From NCBI RefSeq assembly GCF_001544495.1, contig NZ_FCNZ02000004.1, positions 124,001-188,000 of the forward strand: a stretch of 64,000 bases of DNA, written 5' to 3'. Under the pieces are notes generated by a model that was given only the letters and a program-made list of their open reading frames with translations, ran no database searches and was not told where the DNA came from. The translations under genes and the position numbers were made by a program. This DNA is from Caballeronia telluris (GTDB lineage Bacteria > Pseudomonadota > Gammaproteobacteria > Burkholderiales > Burkholderiaceae). This document shows, piece by piece, positions 34,323-42,941 of this stretch. The first letter of the stretch is position 1; every line of letters begins with the position of its first letter.

Positions 34323-35303
34323 ATGGCGTTCGTCATCTGGTCCCGCCGATCCGTTTCCAGCCAGCGTGTGCGCTTCGTCGAAGCGCGCACGGCGCGCGTG
34401 ATCGCGATCGTCGCCGGCATCGCGCTGATTCTGGCCGCGCTCGCGCTCGGCATCGCGATTGGTTCGACGCTCGGAAGCAGCCACGCCTTCGACGAGCGCG
34501 CCCAGTCCGCGCGTCATTCGTACGAGCTGGAGGAACTCGGCAAGGTCAGCGCGACGTTGACGAAGATCGAGCCGCGCGTCGCGCAACTGAGCGCGCAGGT
34601 CGGCGAGCTGCGCGACTTCGAGGATCGCCTGAAGGCGTCGCGCAAGTCCGCCGACGGCCCCGACGTTCATATCGTCCCGCCGCTGCCCGACAGCGAGGAA
34701 ACCGCGCCGCTCGACGGCGCGGGCGGCCCGCTCCTGCCGCCGCGGCTCTGCGGCGCCGGCAAACCGGCGAACGAAGGCAGCGCGCCGCAGCGCATGAAAC
34801 GCACGCAGAAGTTCATCGACTGTCTCGACGACACGCTCTCGCAACTCGAAAGGGACGTGTTGCCGCACTACGCTTCGTATATGGCGTTTCCGGGACGCGA
34901 CCCCGCGCCGGGCTCGCACGCGGGTTCGCCGTACGGCAACCGCATCGATCCGTTCACGAAGCATGCGAGCTTCCACCCGGGCGTCGATCTCGTCGCACCG
35001 ACCGGCGCCACGATCCTCGCCACCGCGGGAGGCCGCGTGATCCAGGCGGGTCCGCACGGCGGCTACGGCAATGCCGTCGACATCCGGCACAGCGACGGGA
35101 TCGTCACGCGCTACGGCCATACGTCGAAGATTTTCGTGCGGGTCGGCGACGTCGTCATGCCCGGACAGAAGATCGCGGAAGTCGGATCGACCGGACGTTC
35201 GACCGGGCCGCACCTGCACTTCGAAGTGATCGTCGATGGCGCTCAGATCAATCCGACGCCTTATCTGGCGCTTTTCAGGCTCAAGTCCCATGCGCAAAGT
35301 TGA
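34323..35303 (+). CDS. M23-family (LytM-type) peptidoglycan endopeptidase, membrane-anchored
   Basis: The 326-residue protein has a cytoplasmic N-terminus, one membrane helix (about residues 27-50, VIAIVAGIALILAALALGIAIG), a helical region, and a C-terminal LytM domain. Zinc and catalytic residues are H218 and D222 (HPGVDLVAPTG), and H297/H299 (GPHLHFEV), with YGHTSKI between, so it looks active. It should cleave peptide cross-links of peptidoglycan in the periplasm. It overlaps the next small membrane protein gene by 14 bp and lies just upstream of a bactofilin gene, an arrangement seen in bactofilin-guided cell-wall remodelling. Confidence 0.92.
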   Translation: MAFVIWSRRSVSSQRVRFVEARTARVIAIVAGIALILAALALGIAIGSTLGSSHAFDERAQSARHSYELEELGKVSATLTKIEPRVAQLSAQVGELRDFEDRLKASRKSADGPDVHIVPPLPDSEETAPLDGAGGPLLPPRLCGAGKPANEGSAPQRMKRTQKFIDCLDDTLSQLERDVLPHYASYMAFPGRDPAPGSHAGSPYGNRIDPFTKHASFHPGVDLVAPTGATILATAGGRVIQAGPHGGYGNAVDIRHSDGIVTRYGHTSKIFVRVGDVVMPGQKIAEVGSTGRSTGPHLHFEVIVDGAQINPTPYLALFRLKSHAQS

Positions 35304-35658
35304 CCGGAACCGCGCGACGCACCGGCTCGCGCGGCGCACCTATTCGCTCACGGCCCGGCGCGCGCCGACGCTCCTGCTGGGCGGCATCGCGGCGGCGTGT
35401 GCGATTTCGGCGCTGGCGGCAGCCGGTTTCGCGCTGAAGAGTTCGCGCGAGCACGTCCGGCAAGTCGACGCGATCTGCGCGCCGCCCGTCTCCGAGCAGG
35501 AACTGCGCGACCAGCTCACGCACGCGCAACTCGCGCTCGATCACGAAGCCGCCACGCGTGCCGCGCTCGAGAAGCAGGCGCAAGGCACGGCGGCCGAACT
35601 AAGCCGCCTGCACACCGACCTCGCCTTTTTCAGACGCCAGCACGACAAGTCCGACTGA
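35290..35658 (+). CDS. Small membrane-anchored coiled-coil protein in LytM-bactofilin operon
   Basis: The 122-residue protein has a basic N-terminus (MRKVDRNRATHRLARRTYS), one hydrophobic helix (LLLGGIAAACAISALAAAGFAL, residues about 28-50), and a C-terminal helical segment with coiled-coil character (EQELRDQLTHAQLALDHEA). It overlaps the M23 gene by 14 bp and ends 62 bp before the bactofilin start. By position and topology it could link the periplasmic peptidase to the cytoplasmic filament, but no family name is recognised. Confidence 0.75.
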   Translation: MRKVDRNRATHRLARRTYSLTARRAPTLLLGGIAAACAISALAAAGFALKSSREHVRQVDAICAPPVSEQELRDQLTHAQLALDHEAATRAALEKQAQGTAAELSRLHTDLAFFRRQHDKSD

Positions 35659-35720
35659 TTCAACGAAGTCCTACTGAACCACCGCTTTTCAACGAACCGA
35701 CGCAACGGAAGAACCCCGCC

Positions 35721-36131
35721 ATGTTTGCAAAGAAGAAATCCCCCGGCATCCAGCAGGCCAAGCTTGCCACGCTCATCGCGCATGACGTCCATCTCAGGGG
35801 CGATCTCGAATTCAGCGACGGCCTGCGCATGGACGGCCACATCACCGGCAATGTCACCGGGCGCCCGGGCGAACAGACACTGCTCGTCGTCAGCGATCAG
35901 GGGGCGATCACGGGGAACGTCTGCGCCTACGACATCGTGATCAACGGCACAATCACGGGCGATGTCACTGTCGAACATTTCGTCGAGCTTCAGTCCAATG
36001 CGCACGTGAACGGCAATATCTTTTACCAGCAACTGCGGATGGACGTCGGCGCGTCGGTGGAAGGCAAGCTCACGAAGCGCGAACACGCGCCCGCGCGTCC
36101 CGACGCCATCGCCGACCACACCACCGACTGA
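35721..36131 (+). CDS. Bactofilin (polymer-forming cytoskeletal protein)
   Basis: The 136-residue protein has the bactofilin (DUF583) core: a right-handed beta-helix of short repeats, LIAHDVHLRGDLEFSDGLRMDGHITGNV then ITGNVCAYDIVINGTITGDV and VNGNIFYQQLRMDVGASVEG. Short, disordered tails flank the core. Bactofilins assemble nucleotide-free filaments on the inner membrane and often position M23 peptidases. The ATG at 35721 starts the standard MFAKKK N-terminus. It is third in an operon with the LytM peptidase and the coiled-coil protein. Confidence 0.93.
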   Translation: MFAKKKSPGIQQAKLATLIAHDVHLRGDLEFSDGLRMDGHITGNVTGRPGEQTLLVVSDQGAITGNVCAYDIVINGTITGDVTVEHFVELQSNAHVNGNIFYQQLRMDVGASVEGKLTKREHAPARPDAIADHTTD

Positions 36132-36340
36132 TCGCGTCTCCCGTTCCATCCGGCCCGCGCCCGACCTTCGCCGGCGCGCGCACGGCACAAGCAAGCCCGG
36201 GCAAATCCGCTAAGATGCAAAACAAGAGCGACGCGCCGGAAGCATGCTGAAAGACACGCGCCACGGCCGTCGCAGCACAAGCGCGCTGTAAGCCGGCGGC
36301 GCGCGCGGACCTCAATACATCACACCCGGGGCACTCATTC

Positions 36341-37318
36341 ATGCTGGTCAATTGCGCGGCCTATCAGAACGGCCGCAAGCTCGCCGATGTGCCGATCGAC
36401 GATATCAACGCATATCGCGACCTGCCCGACAGCTTCATCTGGGTGGCGCTCAAGGAGCCCGGCCCGGGCGAACTCGCGCACATGATGCATCAGTTCGGCC
36501 TGCACGAACTCGCCGTCGAAGATGCGCAGCACGGCCATCAGCGGCCGAAGATCGAGGAGTACGCCGAGTCGCTGTTCGCCGTGTTCCACACCGTCGAATT
36601 CGACGAGGAAGGCGAACTGCTCGTCGGCGAAATCAATGTGTTCGTCGGGCCGAACTACGTCCTGTCCGTGCGCAACCGGACGACGCAGGGCTTCCAGGAA
36701 GTGCGCAAGCGCTGCGAGCGCGAACCGCATCTGTTGCGGCACGGTCCGGCGTTCGTGATGTATGCGCTGCTCGACAACGTCGTCGACCGCTATTTTCCGG
36801 TGCTCGAACAGCTCGCCGCCGAACTCGACGAAGTCGAGGAGCGCATCTTCGAGCGCAACGGGCTGGCGGCGTCGCGCGAGATCATCGAGGACCTGTATTC
36901 GCTCAAGCGCCGTCTCGTGCTGCTGCAGCATCACACGGCGCCGCTGCTCGAAGCCGTCAGCAAACTGTACGGCGGACGGCCGCCGGGCGTCTGCGCGGGC
37001 ATGCAGGAATATTTCCGCGACGTCTACGACCACCTGCTGCGCATCGTGAAAACGATCGAAGGACGGCGCGAAATGATCGTCACCGCGATTCAGGTGAATC
37101 TCGGCCTGATTTCGCTCGCGGAAAGCGAAGTGACCAAGCGTCTCGGCTCGTTCGCGGCGCTTTTCGCCGTGCCGACGATGATCGCCGGCATCTACGGGAT
37201 GAACTTTCACCGCATCCCCGAACTGGACTGGGCATACGGCTATCCGGCGTGCCTCGGCGTGATGCTGGTGGTCGACATCTTGTTGTATTGGCGGTTCCGC
37301 AAGTCGGGTTGGTTATAA
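36341..37318 (+). CDS. corA: Magnesium/cobalt transport protein CorA
   Basis: The 325-residue protein has a large N-terminal cytoplasmic alpha/beta domain and a long helix, then two C-terminal membrane segments with the selectivity signature YGMNF near residue 287 (followed by HRIPELDW). That is the complete CorA layout, so it should form a pentameric Mg2+/Co2+ channel in the inner membrane. It ends in the positively charged tail RFRKSGWL. A TAAGAT box at 36211-36216 could be its -10. It follows the bactofilin operon by 209 bp. Confidence 0.94.
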   Translation: MLVNCAAYQNGRKLADVPIDDINAYRDLPDSFIWVALKEPGPGELAHMMHQFGLHELAVEDAQHGHQRPKIEEYAESLFAVFHTVEFDEEGELLVGEINVFVGPNYVLSVRNRTTQGFQEVRKRCEREPHLLRHGPAFVMYALLDNVVDRYFPVLEQLAAELDEVEERIFERNGLAASREIIEDLYSLKRRLVLLQHHTAPLLEAVSKLYGGRPPGVCAGMQEYFRDVYDHLLRIVKTIEGRREMIVTAIQVNLGLISLAESEVTKRLGSFAALFAVPTMIAGIYGMNFHRIPELDWAYGYPACLGVMLVVDILLYWRFRKSGWL

Positions 37319-37860
37319 TGGATACTTCGGTGCATTGGACGCGACATTGAAAACACGATTCGCGGCATCGAGAGGCGGGGCTTCCGGCGACAGCGGAACT
37401 ATTTTCCGATTTCGATGTCTTACTTGATCTTGCGCGTGAGCGGCACTACATGCGTCGCAGGATCTCCCCGGCAGCAGCGACCACCCAGCATGTCAGCGCG
37501 AACTCCCAGAATCAGGCGCTGAATGTCATCGCCCCGGCAATGTCGGCAGCAGTTTCCCGGCATTCGTCTTCAAGATTCGGCCCGGGTTCGGGCTACAGTT
37601 GAGTTTCAGCGACGTCGGCGGTCGTGACCGTCACGTTCTTCATTACGAAAAGCCCATGAAGCGACCGCGCCGCCGAAGCGCAGCGCTTCGTTTTTTTGCT
37701 CGCTTGGCATACGAGCCGGCCCCGAGCCGCGCTTTTGAGCCGCCTCTGGCCGCTTGTGGCTGTCCGCAGCCTCTTGCAGAGCCTCGCCGGCTCGCGGCCT
37801 CGGCTTCATGGCCGCTCACGTGCGCGTTCCGGGGCGAGCGCAACACAGGACACAGGAAAC
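37319..37860. other. Intergenic region after corA with an orphan terminator
   Basis: No protein gene is supported in these 542 bp. The notable element is the intrinsic terminator at 37674-37697, more than 350 bp past the corA stop and about 160 bp before the next gene. A short hairpin-forming stretch (CGTGAC-C-GTCACG, 37625-37637) lies just upstream. A small RNA ending at the terminator is possible; a corA long 3' leader is the plainer alternative. Confidence 0.4.
37674..37697 (+). terminator. Rho-independent terminator, orphan
   Basis: CGAAGCG-CAG-CGCTTCG (37674-37690) is followed directly by seven T (37691-37697), a textbook intrinsic terminator on the plus strand. It ends either a long corA transcript or an unannotated short RNA starting in the gap. 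Confidence 0.8.
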
Positions 37861-38151
37861 ATGAAAGACACGATCAAGACGTATAAAGGATACGAAATTC
37901 ATCCGCTGATTTATCCGCGCGGCGCGCGGGACGGCGTCGCGGTTCGCGCGGCGGATGCGGGCTACGAGGCGTCGGTGCGAATCCGCCGCGCGGTGCCCGA
38001 AGGCGAGGAAGCCGCGGGCGACAGCCGCGTGTTTCGCGTCACCCAGCCGCAGGCGTTCGAAAACGGCGGTCAGGCGCGCCGCGCATGTCTCACGCATGCC
38101 GAAAAGCTGATCGACGGAGAAATCGACGGCCAGACGGTCGCGGACCTCTGA
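37861..38151 (+). CDS. Small conserved protein of unknown function
   Basis: The 96-residue protein is basic/acidic mixed and soluble, starting [21 protein letters not shown] recall similar small beta-proteobacterial proteins of unknown function, but no catalytic motif is seen. Start at 37861 follows CAGGAAAC. It sits 85 bp before the IF-1 gene on the same strand. Its composition and codon pattern (not Arg/Ala-shadow) support a real gene. Confidence 0.7.
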   Translation: MKDTIKTYKGYEIHPLIYPRGARDGVAVRAADAGYEASVRIRRAVPEGEEAAGDSRVFRVTQPQAFENGGQARRACLTHAEKLIDGEIDGQTVADL

Positions 38152-38236
38152 CACCCGTTTCGATATCCGCGTGATGCGGGAGCGCAAAGCCCGCGCGTCA
38201 CCTACAATCTCATTATTGTTCAGACAGGAGCTTCAT

Positions 38237-38503
38237 ATGGCGAAAGAAGAACTCATCGAGTTAGACGGCATTGTCGACGAAGTACTTCCCGATAGCCGCT
38301 ACCGCGTTACGCTCGATAACGGCGTCGTGGTCGGTGCTTACGCGTCGGGCCGCATGCGCAAGAATCACATTCGCATTCTCGCGGGCGACCGCGTGACGCT
38401 GGAATTGTCGGTGTACGACCTGACCAAGGGCCGCATCAACTTCCGGCACAAGGACGAGCGCGCAGGCGGCGGCGGACCCCGTCCGCAGATGCGTCGCCGC
38501 TGA
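38237..38503 (+). CDS. infA: Translation initiation factor IF-1 (second-copy type)
   Basis: The 88-residue protein is an S1/OB-fold IF-1: [68 protein letters not shown]. It has a C-terminal basic extension ([12 protein letters not shown]) that the usual 72-residue IF-1 lacks. It is not next to ribosomal protein genes, so it is probably the extra infA copy found in many beta-proteobacteria. It binds the 30S A-site during initiation. A TACAAT box at 38203-38208 and CAGGAG before the ATG suggest its own promoter. Confidence 0.93.
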   Translation: MAKEELIELDGIVDEVLPDSRYRVTLDNGVVVGAYASGRMRKNHIRILAGDRVTLELSVYDLTKGRINFRHKDERAGGGGPRPQMRRR

Positions 38504-38632
38504 TGCATCGGCGTGCGTCCGCCATTTCGACGGACGAGCGCCAGGAAGAGCACGGTTCGACGTCGCCCGGCATTGCCGCCGGCGGTGCGCGCGCGTCGAA
38601 GCCGCCCTCTCCCGTCCCGTTTTCCTCACGGC

Positions 38633-39523
38633 CTATCCCGCGACCTCGGCGCGCGCAGCCAGCAGCGCATCGATCGCAATAGCAAATCCCTCTTCGTCGT
38701 TGCTCGCCGACACCAGGCACGAACGCGCCTGCACGGCTTCCGACGACTGCCCCATCGAAATCGCAAGCCCCGCTGCATCGAACATCGGGACGTCGTTCGC
38801 CATGTCGCCGAGCACGGCCACGCGGCCGAGCGGCACGCCCGCATGCCGCGACAGCTCGCACGCCGCGTCGCCCTTGTTGGCGAGCACGTGCGTGACGTCG
38901 AGGTAATAGCTTTGCGAACGCGCGGCGTTCGCGCGGCCGCGCAACGCCGCCTGCAATTCGCTTTCCGCGCGCGCGAGAAGCGTAGCGTCGGCGCTCGACC
39001 CGACGATCTTGTCCACGGCCGCCAAATCCACCTCGTCGAAGCTTTTCACCGATACGCCGTCGTAACCCACCGTGCGCCGTTCGAGCGGCACGTAGGCGCC
39101 CGCGGGGTTCGTCAGATACCACGCGTCGCCGATGAACACCCACGCGTCGATTCCGTCGCGTTCGAACCGCGCGAGCACGGTATCGACCGCCTCGCGCGGC
39201 AGCTTGTGCGCGCCCAGCACGTCCCACGTGCCCGGCGCCACGATATTGCCGCCGTTGTACGACGCGAACGGCAATTTCACATCGAGCGCCTCGACGATCT
39301 TTCGCATGCCCGCGCCCGGCCGGCTGCTCGCGACCGTGAACTTGACGCCCGCCGCTTGCAGGCGCCGGACCGCGTCGATGGCGGCGGCGCTGAGCGTCTT
39401 GTCGGTATGCAAGAGCGTGCCGTCGCAATCGGTGATCACGAGGTCGATTTGCGCGAGCGCGTCGAACGCGGCCTGGCCGTCGCCGATCACCGCGCGCAGT
39501 CCGTATTTGCGATGAGCCGTCAT
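38633..39523 (-). CDS. Cof-type HAD-IIB phosphatase
   Basis: The 296-residue protein has HAD motif I DCDGTLLHTD (nucleophile Asp), motif II/III with SSRPG and a Lys region, and motif IV GDMANDVPMF, with a C2 cap between them: the Cof/YbiV/YidA group, acting on sugar phosphates or related phosphomonoesters. The start at 39523 gives a standard N-terminus and overlaps the upstream glucokinase stop by 4 bp. The frame stays open further but only across the neighbour. Operon context suggests a sugar-phosphate substrate. Confidence 0.9.
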   Translation of the reverse strand: MTAHRKYGLRAVIGDGQAAFDALAQIDLVITDCDGTLLHTDKTLSAAAIDAVRRLQAAGVKFTVASSRPGAGMRKIVEALDVKLPFASYNGGNIVAPGTWDVLGAHKLPREAVDTVLARFERDGIDAWVFIGDAWYLTNPAGAYVPLERRTVGYDGVSVKSFDEVDLAAVDKIVGSSADATLLARAESELQAALRGRANAARSQSYYLDVTHVLANKGDAACELSRHAGVPLGRVAVLGDMANDVPMFDAAGLAISMGQSSEAVQARSCLVSASNDEEGFAIAIDALLAARAEVAG

Positions 39524-40308
39524 TCGAACGCTCCCGTGCGCTGATTGGCGGCGGGCAACTGACGCGACTCGCGCACCGAGCGCGGATGCCAGAGCCGCGC
39601 GCCGCCCTCGATGCCCGCCGCGTTCGACACCACGCCCACGTTCGCGGGCAGGTCGAACGTGAGATGCACGGCGTTGCCGCCGCCGATCCACAGCCGGTCG
39701 AAATTCACGAGCGACGCCAGCACGCCGAGGATCTTCTCGACGCGCCGGTTCCAGCGCTTGCCGCCGACCTTTTCGCGCGCCGCATTGCCGATGTACTCGT
39801 CGTAGGTCTTCTTCTTCGCGACCGGATGATGCGCGAGTTCCAGATGCGGCATCAGTTCGCCGTCGCGAAAGATCGCCGTGCCCGCGCCGGTGCCGAGCGT
39901 CAGCACGAACTCGATGCCGTGCCCTTCGATCGCGGCGAGACCCTGCATTTCGGCGTCGTTGATCATTCGCACTGGCGGGTTGCCGATGCGCGCGGCGAGC
40001 AGGTCGGCGAGCGGAAAATCGCGCCAGCTCGCGTCGCCGATATTCGGCGCCGTCAGCACGCGGTTGTTGCGCACGACGCCGGGAAAGCCGATCGAGACGT
40101 GCGTCGGCGGCGGTGCGACGAGCGGTGCGACCAGTTCAGCGAGCGTGTCGACGAGTTGTTGGGGCGTGCACGGATGCGGCGTCGCAACGCGCAGGCGCTC
40201 GCTCTGCATGTCGCCGTCCGCGCCGATGAGCGCCGCCTTCAGGCCCGTTCCGCCAATGTCGATAGCAAGAATTCGCTCGGGCCGGCCTGGTTTCTTTTTT
40301 GTTGCCAC
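39520..40308 (-). CDS. ppgK: Polyphosphate glucokinase (ROK family)
   Basis: The 262-residue ROK-type kinase phosphorylates glucose with polyphosphate (and usually ATP) as donor. It has ILAIDIGGTGLKAALIG at the phosphate site, GFPGVVR, VLTLGTGAGTAIF, and the PPGK-type segment LELAHHPVAKKKTYDEYIGNAAREKVGGKRWNRRV. The GTG at 40308 is preferred: GGAG lies upstream, and the longer frame overlaps zwf. It is 13 bp downstream of zwf and overlaps the HAD phosphatase gene by 4 bp, so glucose is fed into glucose-6-phosphate oxidation from the same operon. Confidence 0.9.
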   Translation of the reverse strand: MATKKKPGRPERILAIDIGGTGLKAALIGADGDMQSERLRVATPHPCTPQQLVDTLAELVAPLVAPPPTHVSIGFPGVVRNNRVLTAPNIGDASWRDFPLADLLAARIGNPPVRMINDAEMQGLAAIEGHGIEFVLTLGTGAGTAIFRDGELMPHLELAHHPVAKKKTYDEYIGNAAREKVGGKRWNRRVEKILGVLASLVNFDRLWIGGGNAVHLTFDLPANVGVVSNAAGIEGGARLWHPRSVRESRQLPAANQRTGAFE

Positions 40309-40321
40309 GTGTTGGGTCTCC

Positions 40322-41881
40322 TCAGTCTTCTTTCTTGCGAGTATCGACGAGCGGCCGCCAGGCGCGCCCATCGGCGGCGAGCAGCGCGTCGGCTTCGGCC
40401 GGACCGCTGCTTCCGGCCGCGTAACCGTGCACCGGCAGCGGCCCGTCTTTCGGATGCAGCACCGGATCGGCCGCGGCCCACGCTGTTTCGATGCTGTCGG
40501 CGCGCTGGAACAGCGTTTCGTCGCCGAGCATGCAGTCGTAGAGCAGCGTCTCATAGCCGACGTTCGCGCGCTCGGCGAAAAAGTCGGCGTAATCGAACGA
40601 CGACCGCACCGCGCCGATTTCCATCACCGGCCCCGGCACCTTCACGTTGAAATCGAAGCTCGTGCCGTGCGCCGGATCGATGCGCAGCGTGAGCACGTTG
40701 GGCGTCAGGCGGTCGACGGGCGTATCGCGGAAAAGGCGAAACGGCACGGTCTTCAACTGCACCGAAAGCTCCGTGCGGCGCGCCGCGAGCCGCTTGCCCG
40801 TGCGCAGGTAAAACGGCACGCCGGCCCAGCGCCAGTTGTCGATGAACACGCGCGCCGCCGCGTAGGTCTCCGTCTGGCTGTCGGGCGCGACGTCGGGTTC
40901 TTCCCGGTAGCCGGGGCCCGCCGGCCCCTTTTCGTACTGCCCGAAGACGACGTCCTGCGCCGTGAGCGGCTTCATGGCGTCGAAGACTTCGGCCTTCTTG
41001 TCGCGCACGGTTTCGGCGTCGAACGAATTGGGCGGCTCCATCGCGATCATGCCGAGCAACTGGAACAGATGGTTCGGCACCATGTCGCGAAACGCGCCCG
41101 TCTGCTCGTAGAAGCGCCCGCGCCCTTCCACACCGATCGTCTCAGCCGCCGTGATCTGCACGTGGTCGATGTATTCGCGCCGCCACATCGGCTCGAAAAG
41201 CGCGTTCGCGAAGCGCACGGCGAGAATGCTCTGCACCGTGTCCTTGCCGAGAAAGTGATCGATGCGATAGATCTGCTGTTCGTTCGCGTAGCTCAGGATG
41301 TGCGCGTTGAGGTCCTTCGCGGAGGCGAGATCGGTGCCGAACGGCTTCTCGATCACGATCCGCCTGAAGTTGCCGTTCTCTTCCTTCAAGAGCCCCGCGC
41401 GCCCGAGATGCTCGACGATCGGCTTGAAAAAGCGCGCCGTCACGGCGAGATAGAACACGACGTTGCCTGTCTTGATCGTCGAGAGAAGCTGCTTCAGGCC
41501 TTCGAAGGTATCGTCGGATTCGAACTCGCCCGCGAAGTACTGCGTGCGCTCCACCACCCAGTTCCACGCCTTTTCGTTCAGCTGCGACGTGTGGAACGTG
41601 CTCGCGCGGTCGGCGGCGAACTTGCGCAGCGACTGCGTCAGCTCGTCGCGAAAGTCGCTGGTCTCGCGCGCGCCATGATTCACGCCGACGATCTGCATGC
41701 CCTCGTCGAGCAATCCGTCCGACGACAGGTTGTAGAGCGCCGGCATCAGCAGGCGCTTCGTCAGGTCGCCGCCCGCGCCGAAGATGACGAGCGCGCAGGG
41801 CGGCGCCGGATGCTTGCCGGCGAGCGGCGCGGCGTCGGTCCCTTCGGCATGCGTGGCGGGTTGGTCGTGTTCGGTGGGCAT
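40322..41881 (-). CDS. zwf: Glucose-6-phosphate 1-dehydrogenase
   Basis: The 519-residue enzyme oxidises glucose-6-phosphate to 6-phosphoglucono-lactone with NADP+ (or NAD+). It has an N-terminal nucleotide motif (ALVIFGAGGDLTKRLLMPALYNL), VIEKPFGTDLASA, and the active-site RIDHFLGK near residue 205. A roughly 28-residue polar N-terminal extension precedes the conserved domain. The ATG at 41881 is the first usable start after the promoter region. It heads the zwf-ppgK-HAD operon and is divergent from an arylamine N-acetyltransferase gene. Confidence 0.96.
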   Translation of the reverse strand: MPTEHDQPATHAEGTDAAPLAGKHPAPPCALVIFGAGGDLTKRLLMPALYNLSSDGLLDEGMQIVGVNHGARETSDFRDELTQSLRKFAADRASTFHTSQLNEKAWNWVVERTQYFAGEFESDDTFEGLKQLLSTIKTGNVVFYLAVTARFFKPIVEHLGRAGLLKEENGNFRRIVIEKPFGTDLASAKDLNAHILSYANEQQIYRIDHFLGKDTVQSILAVRFANALFEPMWRREYIDHVQITAAETIGVEGRGRFYEQTGAFRDMVPNHLFQLLGMIAMEPPNSFDAETVRDKKAEVFDAMKPLTAQDVVFGQYEKGPAGPGYREEPDVAPDSQTETYAAARVFIDNWRWAGVPFYLRTGKRLAARRTELSVQLKTVPFRLFRDTPVDRLTPNVLTLRIDPAHGTSFDFNVKVPGPVMEIGAVRSSFDYADFFAERANVGYETLLYDCMLGDETLFQRADSIETAWAAADPVLHPKDGPLPVHGYAAGSSGPAEADALLAADGRAWRPLVDTRKKED

Positions 41882-42107
41882 GGTCCGTCCGTAAGTGAGT
41901 GAAGCGGAGGGTGAGCGCGTGAATCTGGAAAGACCGCTTTGCCTGCGGCACAGTTCAAAACGTCGGCATCGCGCGTCGAGAAAGCGCATGAGAGAGCACG
42001 TCGTCGTAGGTATTTTGTAATTTTTAACCTTTCGTGTCGTAAAATGTGCGCCATTCGGCGGCGGGCGGTCGCGCCCCGGCACGCTTTCACGGACAAGACT
42101 TCGAACA

Positions 42108-42932
42108 ATGAACGCACCCAATTCTTCGATCGACCTCGACGCGTATTTCGAGCGCATCGGTTATGACGGTCCGCGCGAGGCCTCGCTCGACACGCTCGCG
42201 GCGCTTCACCGGCTGCATCCGCAAACGATTCCGTTCGAAAATCTCGATGCGCTGCTCGGGCGTCCCGTGCGACTCGATCCGCAATCGATCCAGCAAAAGC
42301 TCGTCGGCGCGCGGCGCGGCGGCTACTGCTTCGAGCACAACCTGCTGTTTCGCGGCGCGCTCGACGCGCTCGGCTTTACGACCCGCAGCCTCGCCGCGCG
42401 CGTCGTCTGGGGCCGCACCGATCCGCAGATGCCGGCGCGCACGCACATGCTACTGCTGGTCGATCTGGAAGGCGTCACTTATCTGGCCGACGTCGGGTTC
42501 GGCGGCGTGACGCTGACCGCGCCGCTCGTTTTCGAAACCGGGCGCGACCAAGTGACGCCGCACGAGCCGTTCCGAATCGACGCCATCGACGCGAACAACT
42601 ACCTGCTGCAAGTGAAGCTGGACGATACGTGGGCGCCGCTCTACCGCTTCGACCTCGAACCGCAGTTCGACATCGACTATGAACTCGCGAACCACTTCGT
42701 TGCAACGCATCCGCAGTCGATTTTCGTGAGCAACCTGCTCGTGGCGCGCGTCGCGGCGCATTCGCGCTACGCGATGTTCAACCGACGGCTGACCGTGTAC
42801 GGCCCCGATCCGTCGCAACGCGAACTGACGACGGTCGACGCATTGCGCGACGTGCTGCAAAACGAAATCGGCATCCGTCTGCCGGATGACGCGAACCCCG
42901 CTCTCGACGCCATGCTCGCACGCCTGCCCTGA
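42108..42932 (+). CDS. nat: Arylamine N-acetyltransferase
   Basis: The 274-residue protein uses acetyl-CoA to acetylate aromatic amines and hydrazines. The catalytic triad is complete: C74 in RRGGYCFEHN, H113 in ARTHMLLL and D128 in LADVGFGG. IPFENLDALLG near the N-terminus is also typical. It is divergent from zwf; a TAAAAT box at 42040-42045 with TTGTAA at 42015-42020 (19 bp spacer) may be its promoter. It is followed by an FtsI-like gene after 9 bp, so the two may share a transcript. Confidence 0.93.
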   Translation: MNAPNSSIDLDAYFERIGYDGPREASLDTLAALHRLHPQTIPFENLDALLGRPVRLDPQSIQQKLVGARRGGYCFEHNLLFRGALDALGFTTRSLAARVVWGRTDPQMPARTHMLLLVDLEGVTYLADVGFGGVTLTAPLVFETGRDQVTPHEPFRIDAIDANNYLLQVKLDDTWAPLYRFDLEPQFDIDYELANHFVATHPQSIFVSNLLVARVAAHSRYAMFNRRLTVYGPDPSQRELTTVDALRDVLQNEIGIRLPDDANPALDAMLARLP

Positions 42933-42941
42933 CCCGCCGCC

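Noticed and set aside
42011-42030. HexR-like half site (TTGTAATTTTTAAC) upstream of zwf
   Set aside because: Only one half of the TGTAATTAAATTACA-type palindrome is present, so a HexR operator cannot be supported.
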